The notes beneath the pieces are model-generated. The model was not told where the DNA came from. It worked only from the letters and a program-made list of their open reading frames with translations, and did no database searches. Position numbers and translations under genes: made by a program. A stretch of DNA of 64,000 nucleotides from Gammaproteobacteria bacterium (GTDB taxonomy: Bacteria > Pseudomonadota > Gammaproteobacteria > JABCZS01), in NCBI GenBank assembly GCA_021773275.1, contig JAJFKJ010000030.1, positions 62,001-126,000 on the forward strand, written 5' to 3'. Of this stretch, positions 1 through 8,813 are shown in pieces; position 1 is the first letter of the stretch; the number at the start of each line of letters is the position of its first letter.

Positions 1-28
1 AGATATCAACATAGCTTGAGGTAGTACT

Positions 29-2281
29 ATGCGTGAAACACAAATCTTAGCCAAATTAAGTGGCTGGGATACAGGCGGCCCAAATGGGCCATTATCAAAA
101 TGGGTTGATGCCTTGCTGGATGGTGAAGATGCGCAAGCATCACCAGGTGATTTTACTGATAAAGTAGCATTGCAAAAAACAATGCTTCACGCTTTTTTCA
201 AGGTTATTAGCGAGCATGACCACTCATCTAAAGAAGACCTATTGCGAGCAGCTTATGCTTTATTGATATTTCCGCAGCTGAAAATACCTTTTGTTGATGA
301 TGTGGAGCGTCTGCGCGAAATAGCGCAGATGCTTTCACCTAAAGTTCGACACTTTGTGGCACATGAGAAGCTATCAGAATTTCTAGAGGGGCATCATGCT
401 TTTATCTGGGGGTTGAGCATTGATGCAAACGCTGCCAAAAAGCAAGGCGCTAGTCGAGAGTTTTGGGTTTATGCATTTTATTCAATGTCTGTTTCTGTGC
501 CGCTTGCTTTGATATCTCGTGAGCATCAGAGCCAGCAACAAAAATGCATGGTCATTACAAGTGAAGAGGGCCAGCAGGCCCAGTCTGCATTGATGATAGG
601 GCAGGTGCTGCGTGATATTGCATCGTTTTTAAATGCAAAGCCAAGCGTTTCACACGAGGACATGGGCTGTGAGCTTGGCTGGCTAACCGCTTTGTTTGAC
701 GAGAATTGCGATGAACGATTGCTCGATAAAATTGGCTTTTATAAAGCACCATGGCCTAGCTCTTGGGGAGATGCGTCTCGTGGAGCTCGAGATGAAATTA
801 CAACACAGTTACGCGCTATGGGGATACGTATTGCCACGATGGTGCCGCATTACTGGCTATTCTCAAGAGGTTATTCATTGCCCCGTGAAACTGTTATCGC
901 GCTGCATGCCTACCGCAATAATTTGTTAAGCGGCCCAAGTACCTGGGATTCTTTCCGCAATACTGGGCGTTGGATGCTTGGTATGCCCTTGCGTGATATT
1001 GGCGTCTTAAAACAAGAGTATCAACTGATTGACGGGATACTGCGCTGCGACCGCATGGGATTTTTAAATCTTCGGGTATTGCAGCAGTTTTCTAATAATC
1101 TGTCTGATGCTATTAAGTACGGGGACAGCAAGACAGGCTTATTACACAAGCAAGCACAAATGGCTGTGCGTCGTGAGCTTTATAAAAAGGCGCAGCACTT
1201 GCCAGGCCCGGGCATTCAGATTCCAAGTAATGATGTCTTGAAAAAAATACGTCAAGCACTTGCTAGTAAAACTGCGCAGATACCTAGTCCTATCCGGGGC
1301 AGCGGCGGGCCAACTAGACATATGCTTATTTATGGTGTGTCTGAGCAAGATAAAGACAAACATGTGCATAGCAAAGAATGTGGCAGGGCGCAAAAAGCCG
1401 AAGTCTATCGATTTATTGATGAGCAAAACAATCTTGCTGCGTTAACCCTAAAAGGTTTGCTCGATTTGCTCACGCAAATGTGCTGCTTTGAGTGGAAATT
1501 AGGATGTCAAAAATCACCCATTGCAAGCGCCTTGCCTGCCCAGGCAAGCCTGTTCAAAGATGAGGTCATTTATTGGGTGGTTGTGCAGCTTTGCACTATT
1601 GCTGGGGGGTATGGTGAAGATAAAGCAGCGGCGCTACGTGAAACCACAAGGCTTGCGCAACGTGATGGTGTAATGCGTTACATTAGAGATAAAAAAACCG
1701 AGGCCACACTTAACATTGAGCAACTGCAACTATTGATTGACACAATGAGCTGGTACACCTGGGAGGATTTTTGCGCTGAACAGTTTGTGACATGGATGCC
1801 AAGCAGTGGTTGCGACAAGCTTATTGAGCAGGTTAAAAACCAGCAAACAAGGCAAGCTGAGTTTATACGTGAGTATATTGTTGAACAAATGATCGCAGGC
1901 ACACTAAGCCTGGCAGGCCTGCATGAAAAAATAGACAGCTCCTCTTGGTATACCCCGGACATGCTGCAAAAAGAAGAAGCGATATCCACTGTTTCGGGCT
2001 TTGCTGGAAACACGCTCACTGAGCAGGTATTCGCGCAAATTCAGCTACAGCTAGAGCCCTTGTACACATACATCAAAGAACAAAAAAACGCAGGAACTTT
2101 ATCGTTGATTGAATTAGAAAAACAAGTAGAAAATCTTGGGTGGTGTAGCTGGCATGAATTCAAAAAACTGCCAGCTGTAGATTGGCTGGATAAAGATGAT
2201 GCGCAAACATTTTGGGAGCAGGTAGGGCGCATCCTTAAACAGCAAGAGGGAAAATCTAGCCCTAAAAAATGGTTTAGGTAG
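29..2281 (+). CDS. Large unknown protein with three C-terminal W-Y/C-T/S repeats
   Basis: I do not recognise a family for this 750-residue protein. It has no signal peptide or obvious membrane segment. The last 200 residues contain three copies of a pattern: a helix rich in Leu, then 'SWYTWEDF', 'SWYTPDML' and 'GWCSWHEF', each about 75-85 residues apart and preceded by 'TLNIEQL', 'TLSLAGL' or 'TLSLIEL'. A Shine-Dalgarno-like 'gaggta' precedes the ATG. It lies 18 bp upstream of another very large unknown gene in the same direction, so the two are probably cotranscribed, and both head toward the transfer operon. Role unknown; ICE cargo or a transfer accessory are both possible. Confidence 0.75.
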   Translation: MRETQILAKLSGWDTGGPNGPLSKWVDALLDGEDAQASPGDFTDKVALQKTMLHAFFKVISEHDHSSKEDLLRAAYALLIFPQLKIPFVDDVERLREIAQMLSPKVRHFVAHEKLSEFLEGHHAFIWGLSIDANAAKKQGASREFWVYAFYSMSVSVPLALISREHQSQQQKCMVITSEEGQQAQSALMIGQVLRDIASFLNAKPSVSHEDMGCELGWLTALFDENCDERLLDKIGFYKAPWPSSWGDASRGARDEITTQLRAMGIRIATMVPHYWLFSRGYSLPRETVIALHAYRNNLLSGPSTWDSFRNTGRWMLGMPLRDIGVLKQEYQLIDGILRCDRMGFLNLRVLQQFSNNLSDAIKYGDSKTGLLHKQAQMAVRRELYKKAQHLPGPGIQIPSNDVLKKIRQALASKTAQIPSPIRGSGGPTRHMLIYGVSEQDKDKHVHSKECGRAQKAEVYRFIDEQNNLAALTLKGLLDLLTQMCCFEWKLGCQKSPIASALPAQASLFKDEVIYWVVVQLCTIAGGYGEDKAAALRETTRLAQRDGVMRYIRDKKTEATLNIEQLQLLIDTMSWYTWEDFCAEQFVTWMPSSGCDKLIEQVKNQQTRQAEFIREYIVEQMIAGTLSLAGLHEKIDSSSWYTPDMLQKEEAISTVSGFAGNTLTEQVFAQIQLQLEPLYTYIKEQKNAGTLSLIELEKQVENLGWCSWHEFKKLPAVDWLDKDDAQTFWEQVGRILKQQEGKSSPKKWFR

Positions 2282-2299
2282 CACGAGGAGAAACAAAAC

Positions 2300-4948
2300 G
2301 TGAGTAAAGATGTAATACAAGGCAAGACATTAGCACTGCTTAAATCAAGCGGGGCTTTCTATGAGCAGGCAATACAAACAACACGCAGCCTTGATGCGCA
2401 ATATTTAAGTATGACACCAGTGGACGTGCAGAAATTTGAAGTGCAGCCCGTATTGTTCTATAGGGTCAATGGCGATCTTAATGAGCAATATGATATTCTT
2501 GCAAGTGATTTCAATAGGATAAAAAATGAGCTGTTGTCACAAATCCAGCTTGTATTTGATGAGCATGAGATTGCACCTGATGACGTGGAGTACTTGCTTG
2601 ATATCACGGATGCATTTAATACTCACAAAACCGATATAGAAGATGTATGTATAAACGACAGACAAGATAATGTTAATCGCGCCGGCGTCAACGATGGTGC
2701 AATATTGCGCAGCCCGGGCAGCAGAAACAAGCGCAAAAGCTTTGCGGGCGATCCATTTTATGCACTAGACCAGCGATTAGTGGCAATGATTGGCGCTATC
2801 CGTGCCATTGAGATATCGGGACGCATCAAATCGCCCTCACTTGCCAAAAAGCTTGAGCAAGCGCTAACCCTAAAGCGCAGGCAGGGGCTGCTTCCAAGAG
2901 ATTACCTTCGTGATGTGGCGCCTGTGTTAAGTGGTTATATAGAGCAGTCATTGCAGCATGCCGATGTCACCGTAACACAGATGCAAGCAGCGCCCTGGCT
3001 ATCGGATTTGATTAATGCATTGATAGAGCAAACCAAAGCGCCAAACCATAACTTGCAATATGACAGCAAGGAGCAGCTGGAAATATTCCTTGATTTTATC
3101 CGAAGCCTGCTGCAAGAAGCGCAAAAAACCCAAGGCAGTACGTGGCTACCCATTTCTTCTTGGATGGGCATTACAAAGCAAGCTCAAGATTTACTTAAAG
3201 ATAAACTTGCAGGTTTGCCAGTAGGCGAAAAGGTGCGAGCAGATTTAGAAAAGGCTATTGATAAACTTGCCTTTGGTCGCAGCAGGCTTGTTGAAGATAT
3301 GATAAAGCAAGCCCTGGATGATTTTATTGCAAGAGCCAAATTAGAGGGTTGGTTTGTTATGCCGTATTGCGCAGCATGGAGCGCTGCAAGGAAGCAGTAT
3401 CGAGAAATTGAAGGCTTTATTGAAAACAGTATCGCCAAGCGCTACAACCTAAGCGAAGCGTTGCTTATCAGTATATCAACGGCGCATGAGTCTGTGTTTG
3501 CTAAACATATTTTAAGCCTAAAAACTAGTGGCAAGCCTGGGGTGTGGATTGGAGAGCAACGACAAAAACTAAAGTCTATTTTATCTCAAGCCCAAACAAA
3601 TAACACGCTTAGCGAGGATACCGTCACACATTGGGAGTCACAGTACAGGTGTTTTTGGCAGGAGTACACCACCCAGGCTGAGCAGCATTATGTTAGTGCA
3701 GCAAGTAGTGTGATGGGCAAACCGCATACTTGGCAAAAAATCCGAGCGGGTGGCGCAATGGCAAGAGAAGATTTAACGCAAAGCGGGAATATGTTGTTTA
3801 GTTTTGAAGTCACCGCTAAACAGTCTATTTTAGCTATCTTTGATAGGCTTACGGGCAAGGCTTATGATTACACAATAGGCTCAAAGGGAGCAGATAGAAA
3901 AGGTCAGCTGCAAACCATAAGAGCAAATATTGAGCAGTCTCAAAGTGGCGCTGAAGTATCGTACCATTTGAACGAAGCCATTGTCAGCATCGAAGCCGAT
4001 CATGCCAGTACCTCGCTTGCCTACAACATTAACCCTCTGCGGAAAAATTCACGCGCTGTGACTGCTTTAAAGCTTATAAAGCTTGAATGCGAAGATGCCT
4101 CACTGATGCCAAGAGGACATCATGGCGAGCTTGCGCCGGTGCTAAATCGTGCCCAATTGTTGTTCCAAGGCTATTTTGGACAGTTCATTGTGGCATCCTT
4201 GTTTGAGCGCCACTGCGCAAAACGACTGCTGGATATCATCTTGCAACAGCAGGACAGGGTGCGTCGTTCAAGCAAGCAAACCCCATATACTCTGGCTGAT
4301 GCTTGCTATGCCATCAGCGAGGGGGTTGATTCCATTTATGAGCAGGCCAGCGCACAGAATAGCAACAGCATTTGGGCGCGATTGCTCAGAGCCTTGGGAT
4401 GCAAAAATGACAGCGGTTTTCAAAAATTCCTGTCAAGTTTTTGCAATTCATTGAACTGCGTGCAGCGCCAAAATGGCCAGCGTAGCGACAACGGTTACTA
4501 TAAGTTTGATTTCTTTGCTGTCAAAAGCAGGCCCGTTATTTTGGAGCAGTTGCGCAAATGCGCAAGACGAATTGAGCAAATTGAACCCAGCATGTTGAGT
4601 AGGGTATTTCAAGATAATGAAGGTAAAGGTAAGGCTGTCAAAGAGGTCCGTGCTTGCGTTAACGTGATAGAACGTTACCGGGGTGATGCAAAGCGCATAT
4701 CGCTGACCCTTCATGGCCTGCATGATTATTTGGAGCAACTAGGCGAAGGATACGCTCAAATCTTGAAAAAAGATTTGGATTGGCTTGTTGATAACCAGCA
4801 CCTAAAGTCTCGGGCTCAAATTATAGGTATAAGCGATGAACAGGCAAATAATGAAACCCTACTTAGCGAGTACGACAAAGAGCTGCGACAAAAGATGGTT
4901 GAACAAGAGCAGGCGGCAATAGCTGTGCTTAAGAAAATTCGGCCTTAG
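2300..4948 (+). CDS. Large unknown protein (882 aa) upstream of the tra operon
   Basis: Starts with GTG at 2300 after 'gaggag', 18 bp behind the previous gene, which supports translational linkage. The protein is soluble-looking, mostly helical and charged, without signal peptide, membrane segments, Walker motifs or a family I recognise. A short basic segment 'SRNKRKS' lies near residue 142. It ends 34 bp before a small HTH-like gene and so belongs to the same transcription unit that reaches traA. Its size and its pairing with the 750-residue protein suggest a two-protein module carried by the ICE, but the function cannot be read from the sequence. Confidence 0.75.
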   Translation: MSKDVIQGKTLALLKSSGAFYEQAIQTTRSLDAQYLSMTPVDVQKFEVQPVLFYRVNGDLNEQYDILASDFNRIKNELLSQIQLVFDEHEIAPDDVEYLLDITDAFNTHKTDIEDVCINDRQDNVNRAGVNDGAILRSPGSRNKRKSFAGDPFYALDQRLVAMIGAIRAIEISGRIKSPSLAKKLEQALTLKRRQGLLPRDYLRDVAPVLSGYIEQSLQHADVTVTQMQAAPWLSDLINALIEQTKAPNHNLQYDSKEQLEIFLDFIRSLLQEAQKTQGSTWLPISSWMGITKQAQDLLKDKLAGLPVGEKVRADLEKAIDKLAFGRSRLVEDMIKQALDDFIARAKLEGWFVMPYCAAWSAARKQYREIEGFIENSIAKRYNLSEALLISISTAHESVFAKHILSLKTSGKPGVWIGEQRQKLKSILSQAQTNNTLSEDTVTHWESQYRCFWQEYTTQAEQHYVSAASSVMGKPHTWQKIRAGGAMAREDLTQSGNMLFSFEVTAKQSILAIFDRLTGKAYDYTIGSKGADRKGQLQTIRANIEQSQSGAEVSYHLNEAIVSIEADHASTSLAYNINPLRKNSRAVTALKLIKLECEDASLMPRGHHGELAPVLNRAQLLFQGYFGQFIVASLFERHCAKRLLDIILQQQDRVRRSSKQTPYTLADACYAISEGVDSIYEQASAQNSNSIWARLLRALGCKNDSGFQKFLSSFCNSLNCVQRQNGQRSDNGYYKFDFFAVKSRPVILEQLRKCARRIEQIEPSMLSRVFQDNEGKGKAVKEVRACVNVIERYRGDAKRISLTLHGLHDYLEQLGEGYAQILKKDLDWLVDNQHLKSRAQIIGISDEQANNETLLSEYDKELRQKMVEQEQAAIAVLKKIRP

Positions 4949-4982
4949 AAAACAAAACTAAACAACACGGTAAAGGTGCCAT

Positions 4983-5300
4983 ATGGATATTGATATACAA
5001 CTGATGCAAAAAATTATTCAATCAATGCAAGAATCTTTGATAAAAGAAATTCAACGAGGCGATGTAAGCTTTGAGGGTTTGGCGAACAAAACTGGTGTTC
5101 ATATAGATGATATCAAGACAATCATTAAGCGGCGCGCCAACCCTGTCCGCATTCAAAGTTTATTAAGGCTGGTCATTTATTATGCAGGCCCTTGGAATAA
5201 GTTTTCCTGTGAGCTTTTATCTTGGCAGGAATATACGGGAAGAAAAAATATAGTGGTAGTGAATTATCTCGAAGGTGGCCTTTTAAGTCTATGCCAGTAG
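4983..5300 (+). CDS. Small protein, possible HTH regulator
   Basis: 105 residues. The segment around residues 22-50 ('GDVSFEGLANKTGVHIDDIKTI') has the spacing of a helix-turn-helix, resembling Cro/XRE or antitoxin-like DNA-binding domains. The C-terminal half is hydrophobic and aromatic and not recognised. Its stop overlaps the start chosen for the next gene (5291), implying translational coupling. Position between the big unknown genes and traA suggests a local regulator of transfer genes, which is inference. The HTH call is by eye only. Confidence 0.55.
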   Translation: MDIDIQLMQKIIQSMQESLIKEIQRGDVSFEGLANKTGVHIDDIKTIIKRRANPVRIQSLLRLVIYYAGPWNKFSCELLSWQEYTGRKNIVVVNYLEGGLLSLCQ

Positions 5301-5506
5301 AGTTTTTGATAAATGAGGTTAAGAAAATCAAGGAAAAACGCGAACTATCATATCGAAAAATGGCCAGTGAAAGCTTTATTCCTCTCCCCACGCTGCATAG
5401 GTACCTTCAAAGCAGGCCAGCACTTATATCTGAAAAGAACATAGATAGATTAAATAAATTTTATCAAAAATGGAGGCATATAATCAATGAAGATACGGAC
5501 GGTTAA
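5291..5506 (+). CDS. Small HTH-like protein overlapping traA start
   Basis: 71 residues from the ATG at 5291, which overlaps the upstream stop; an in-frame upstream ATG at 5222 would lie wholly inside the previous gene. The sequence 'KEKRELSYRKMASESFIPLPTLHRYLQSR' region reads as a helix-turn-helix (Lys/Arg-rich first helix, then 'LPTLHRYL' recognition-like helix). The end overlaps traA by 20 bp. Together with the preceding gene it may form a small regulatory pair controlling the tra operon; no direct evidence for the target. Confidence 0.55.
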   Translation: MPVEFLINEVKKIKEKRELSYRKMASESFIPLPTLHRYLQSRPALISEKNIDRLNKFYQKWRHIINEDTDG

Positions 5507-5786
5507 TGGTTGTGTATTGGCTATGGTTGCCAGCATAATTTTACTCGCAAGTCCTGATGCAATAGCTAGCACGGGTGGCGGGGGGTTGTCAGGGCTGGTA
5601 GATGACTTAAAGGAAATTTTAAATACCTGGTTTGCCCAAGCAGTCGTTTTATTTGCCTTAGCTGTTGCCGCTTATCGGCTTGTTGCTAAGTTTGACTTGG
5701 CAACTGCGGGCAGCGCAATTATGGTGGCGCTTATTTTGAAGTACGGGCCTGATTTCCTCATTTCACTGACTGGAGCGGTGATATGA
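5487..5786 (+). CDS. traA: TraA-like conjugative pilin
   Basis: 99 residues with a cleavable leader ending near 'ASPDAIAS' at about residue 28, a glycine-rich turn 'TGGGGLSG', and two hydrophobic helices (about 47-65 and 75-97). This is the layout of F-type/TrbC-VirB2 family pilins, which are processed and inserted in the inner membrane before assembly into the pilus. Position directly upstream of traL supports the call. 'ggagg' lies upstream of the ATG inside the preceding gene. The stop overlaps traL (ATGA). Sequence similarity to F TraA itself is weak, so the name rests on architecture and context. Confidence 0.7.
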   Translation: MKIRTVNGCVLAMVASIILLASPDAIASTGGGGLSGLVDDLKEILNTWFAQAVVLFALAVAAYRLVAKFDLATAGSAIMVALILKYGPDFLISLTGAVI

Positions 5787-6061
5787 ACGCAATTTATATA
5801 CCCAAACACTTGGATGAACCACCGCGCATTTTAATTTGGACGCACAGCGAAGCCGCGCTACTGTTATCGCCATTTTTATTAGGCATTATTATGGGGTTTG
5901 TTCTTTGGGGCCTTGTCGGCTCAGTTATTATAGGGTTATCCCTCAAAAAGTTAAAAAAGGTATTTGAAGATAGCTGTATGCTAAGCGCCGCATATTGGTA
6001 TTTACCCCAAAACAAACTCAAAACATTGCCGCCAACTCATATAAGGGAGTATCTTGGATGA
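5783..6061 (+). CDS. traL: TraL, T4SS inner-membrane protein
   Basis: 92 residues. Opens with 'IPKHLDEPPRILIWT', the conserved N-terminal signature of F-type TraL, followed by two closely spaced transmembrane segments (about 25-52). Ends with a polar tail 'LPPTHIREYLG', also typical. It is an inner-membrane component of the F-type mating apparatus, needed for pilus assembly. ATGA overlaps join it to traA upstream and traE downstream, as expected for this operon. Confidence 0.85.
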   Translation: MNAIYIPKHLDEPPRILIWTHSEAALLLSPFLLGIIMGFVLWGLVGSVIIGLSLKKLKKVFEDSCMLSAAYWYLPQNKLKTLPPTHIREYLG

Positions 6062-6612
6062 AAGTCGAACATCAAAGCAAAATAACAAACCAGCTTGCTA
6101 GGTCGCGCCATAGGCTTTTGGTGGTGCTGAGCGTCGTGAGCCTGACACTTTTTCTTTTGTTCATGGTAGCAATTAAGCAGTCAGGCCAGCGCACGCAGAT
6201 TATTGTTTTACCAGACGTGGTGACCGAGCCATTTACTATTAGCTCTAAAAAAGTCTCCGAAAGCTATATACGCCAGATGGCTGATTATTATGCAAGACTT
6301 ACATTTAGCACAACACCGCAATCGGTAGATAGCCAAGTTGATACATTGTTATCGCATGTTCCCGCGCATTATATGAATGACGTAAAGTTAAATCTTGTTC
6401 GGTATTCAGACTCTATCAAGCAAAAAAACATCATGAGTACTTTTTACCCGACAGATTTTGATTATAACCCTGTATCTAAAAGCATGGAAATCAAAGGTGA
6501 TTTCATTGTATTTTTAGGGCGCGAATCAATACGGTCTAAAAAAAAGATCAAGATAGACTTTGAGCTTGAAAACACTCGGCTATGGATCAAAAAAATTGAG
6601 GAGTTAACATGA
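6058..6612 (+). CDS. traE: TraE, VirB5/VirB8-like T4SS component
   Basis: 184 residues from the ATG at 6058 that overlaps the traL stop; a longer reading from 5995 would sit inside traL. One N-terminal membrane anchor (about 20-42) is followed by a periplasmic domain opening with 'RTQIIVLPDVVTEPFTI', characteristic of TraE. The family belongs to the core of F-type transfer systems and is required for pilus assembly. Overlaps traK by four bases. Confidence 0.85.
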   Translation: MKVEHQSKITNQLARSRHRLLVVLSVVSLTLFLLFMVAIKQSGQRTQIIVLPDVVTEPFTISSKKVSESYIRQMADYYARLTFSTTPQSVDSQVDTLLSHVPAHYMNDVKLNLVRYSDSIKQKNIMSTFYPTDFDYNPVSKSMEIKGDFIVFLGRESIRSKKKIKIDFELENTRLWIKKIEELT

Positions 6613-7301
6613 TTAAACGCAAAACCATCACGATTGCAGCTCTGGTGCTGTGCACGCAAGCTGTGGCAGGCCAGAATTTTAAATTAATGGACGGCGATAG
6701 CATCGAGGCTGCTATCTCACCCAGTCACCTAAACCGCATTTATTTGAAAAATGACCGAATCGAAGGTGTTAAATCTCTTGATGGGCAGTTTCACGGTGAG
6801 CATGATGAACGCTCTGGTGAACTTTATATTAAACCCACACTTACTCACATAGATAAGCCTATGCATTTATATTTGAGTAGTGAGCAGGGGTTTTCCTACA
6901 GTGTGACACTTCTTCCCAATGTCGATACACCGCAGACCTTGATGCTTGATAACAGGCAAGCCCAGAAACCAGATGCGGGTACTCAAGACGACCAGGATGA
7001 AGTTCACCAGCTTTTGGCGGCTATGCATTCAGGTAAAGGCAACGATGATTTCGTGCGCCAGAATTTATCGCGTGAGGTCTTGCAAACAGTTCGCAATGAG
7101 CTTGCTGTATCACATATCGCTAATTTTTGGGGTAATGATTATTTTGGGGAGGTTTTGGTTGTAACTAACGATTCACGTAGAGCCAAAATCTTGCATGAAT
7201 CTGACTTATCAGACGAGAACACAGTTGCACTTGTGCTGCTCACGCGCACGCTAGATCGCGCTCAATATACATTTGCCTATAGGATAAAACGCAATGCTTA
7301 A
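6609..7301 (+). CDS. traK: TraK, secretin-like outer-membrane-complex protein
   Basis: 230 residues with a signal peptide ending near 'TQAVAGQ' (residue 21) and a beta-rich body containing 'HLNRIYLKNDRIEGVKSLDG', a typical TraK segment. In F-type systems TraK is the periplasmic VirB9-like partner of TraB and TraV, forming the envelope-spanning core. Four-base overlap with traE and eight with traB fit the conserved E-K-B order. Confidence 0.85.
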   Translation: MIKRKTITIAALVLCTQAVAGQNFKLMDGDSIEAAISPSHLNRIYLKNDRIEGVKSLDGQFHGEHDERSGELYIKPTLTHIDKPMHLYLSSEQGFSYSVTLLPNVDTPQTLMLDNRQAQKPDAGTQDDQDEVHQLLAAMHSGKGNDDFVRQNLSREVLQTVRNELAVSHIANFWGNDYFGEVLVVTNDSRRAKILHESDLSDENTVALVLLTRTLDRAQYTFAYRIKRNA

Positions 7302-8448
7302 ATTCACGAAAAAAGAGGATGTCAAAAAACAGGTAAAAATTACCTGGAATGCGTTGCCAGCGCAAAAAAAGAGGGCGTTTGCCGGTGGTGGTGCGCTACT
7401 GCTGTGCGCCATGGTTTTTTTGTGGCCTGGGGGTAAGAGCGTAACCGCTGTAGGTGAGGAGCAAGATGAGCGCATTAGCACGCCTGATAAGCTTGTTGAT
7501 ATTCAGGATATTTGGCTTTACCGTTCACAAGAAAAACTAGATACCAATACCCAAGCGCTTGAGCAATTACGCGGCGAAATAAATGCAATGCAACTTATTG
7601 AGCCTGCTGATGACAGTGAAGCTATAGCGGCACTGCAAGGGCAAATTGACAGCCTGGCTAGTTTAATTGAAGAAGGGCAGCTCCAAGGGCTCGCCCCATT
7701 TAACAATGATACAAGCGCTGATATCAATGTAGATCGCAGTTTGCCCATCTATGAGCCAAAAATTGTAAGCCAGTCTTTTGCGCTCACCGCTGCCTTAGCC
7801 ACTAGGACTGCCCAAGACTATATCCCACTTGGCAGTTTTGCACAGGCTATTTTACTAAATGGTTTGGATGCCAGTACAGCGACTACAGCATCAAGCAATC
7901 CACTGCCTGTTTTAATGCGCCTTACCAGTGATGCGGTATTGCCGCGCCAATTTCGCGGTCAGATGAAAACTTGCCATGTGATAGCAGGCGCCTATGGTGA
8001 GCTCTCCACCACGCGAGTAATGATGAGGCTAGAAACTATTACCTGCACAGATTTAGATGGCAATATCTTTGAATCTGAAATTGAAGGATACGTTACAGGA
8101 GATGACGGAAGTGTAGGAGTGTTAGGCACCATGCGTGATGATACAGGCCCGCTTCTTGCTAAAAGTTTTGTCGCGGGCCTGTTCGGCGGTATTGGCCAAG
8201 GCATTGCGGACTCTACAGGCACGACATCAACCTCTGCACTTGGTACTGTGCAAACCTTCGACACCAATGAGATTATGAAAATGGGCCTGGGCGATGGGGC
8301 GAGCAATGCACTTGATAGACTGGCGCAGTACTACATTGACAGGGCTGAACAAATCTATCCGGTTATTCAAATAGCCCCCGGGCGCAAAATCACATTAATC
8401 ATAAGCGGCTCCAAGGGGCTTGAATTAACACAACCTATAGAATCTTGA
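7294..8448 (+). CDS. traB: TraB, VirB10-like core protein
   Basis: 384 residues. Short cytoplasmic start, one membrane segment (about 30-46, 'GGGALLLCAMVFLWPGG'), a coiled-coil/linker stretch (about 75-125), then a C-terminal VirB10-type beta-barrel domain with 'YIPLGSFAQAILLNGLDA' and 'VMMRLETITCTDLDG'. TraB links inner and outer membranes through TraK and TraV. The proline-rich linker usual in VirB10 is short here. Operon position traK-traB-traV is conserved. Confidence 0.9.
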   Translation: MLKFTKKEDVKKQVKITWNALPAQKKRAFAGGGALLLCAMVFLWPGGKSVTAVGEEQDERISTPDKLVDIQDIWLYRSQEKLDTNTQALEQLRGEINAMQLIEPADDSEAIAALQGQIDSLASLIEEGQLQGLAPFNNDTSADINVDRSLPIYEPKIVSQSFALTAALATRTAQDYIPLGSFAQAILLNGLDASTATTASSNPLPVLMRLTSDAVLPRQFRGQMKTCHVIAGAYGELSTTRVMMRLETITCTDLDGNIFESEIEGYVTGDDGSVGVLGTMRDDTGPLLAKSFVAGLFGGIGQGIADSTGTTSTSALGTVQTFDTNEIMKMGLGDGASNALDRLAQYYIDRAEQIYPVIQIAPGRKITLIISGSKGLELTQPIES

Positions 8449-8456
8449 GGTGAATT

Positions 8457-8813
8457 ATGAATAAACGTTATGCACTATTAATCGCAACCGCTGTTTTTAT
8501 ATCAGCCTGTGCCAGCTCCAAGCCTGCTTGCGCAGTTGGCCAAGGGCTAAATTGCACATCGGTCATGGATGTGAATCAAGCAATCAATCAAGGTTATGGT
8601 AGTGATGCTAAAAAACTTTCATCATCACCGAAAGCTAAAAAATTAAAGCTTGCGCAGATTGATGGTTATGAGAAATCCATACCAGGGCGCTCAAATGAAA
8701 CATGGGTCAAGGTATGGGTGCCTGCTCAAATAGATGAAGCTGATAATTATCACCCGCAAACAAGCTACTACACCGTGATTAAGCAGCCACAATGGCAAAT
8801 TGATAATGAATAA
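8457..8813 (+). CDS. traV: TraV, T4SS lipoprotein
   Basis: 118 residues with a lipoprotein signal: hydrophobic helix followed by 'FISAC' (Cys at residue 18), so it should be lipidated and anchored in the outer membrane. Further cysteines ('KPACAVGQGLNCTSV') fit the TraV family, the VirB7-like partner of TraK and TraB. 'gaggtga' precedes the ATG. The stop overlaps the traC start at 8806. Confidence 0.85.
   Translation: MNKRYALLIATAVFISACASSKPACAVGQGLNCTSVMDVNQAINQGYGSDAKKLSSSPKAKKLKLAQIDGYEKSIPGRSNETWVKVWVPAQIDEADNYHPQTSYYTVIKQPQWQIDNE

Noticed and set aside
1678-2325. Antisense ORFs opposite the 3' end of the first gene
   Set aside because: Cys/Ser-rich shadow frames without ribosome sites.
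4983-5506. One HTH gene split by a frameshift
   Set aside because: Considered because the two small ORFs overlap, but each has its own HTH-like segment and start, so two genes are more likely.
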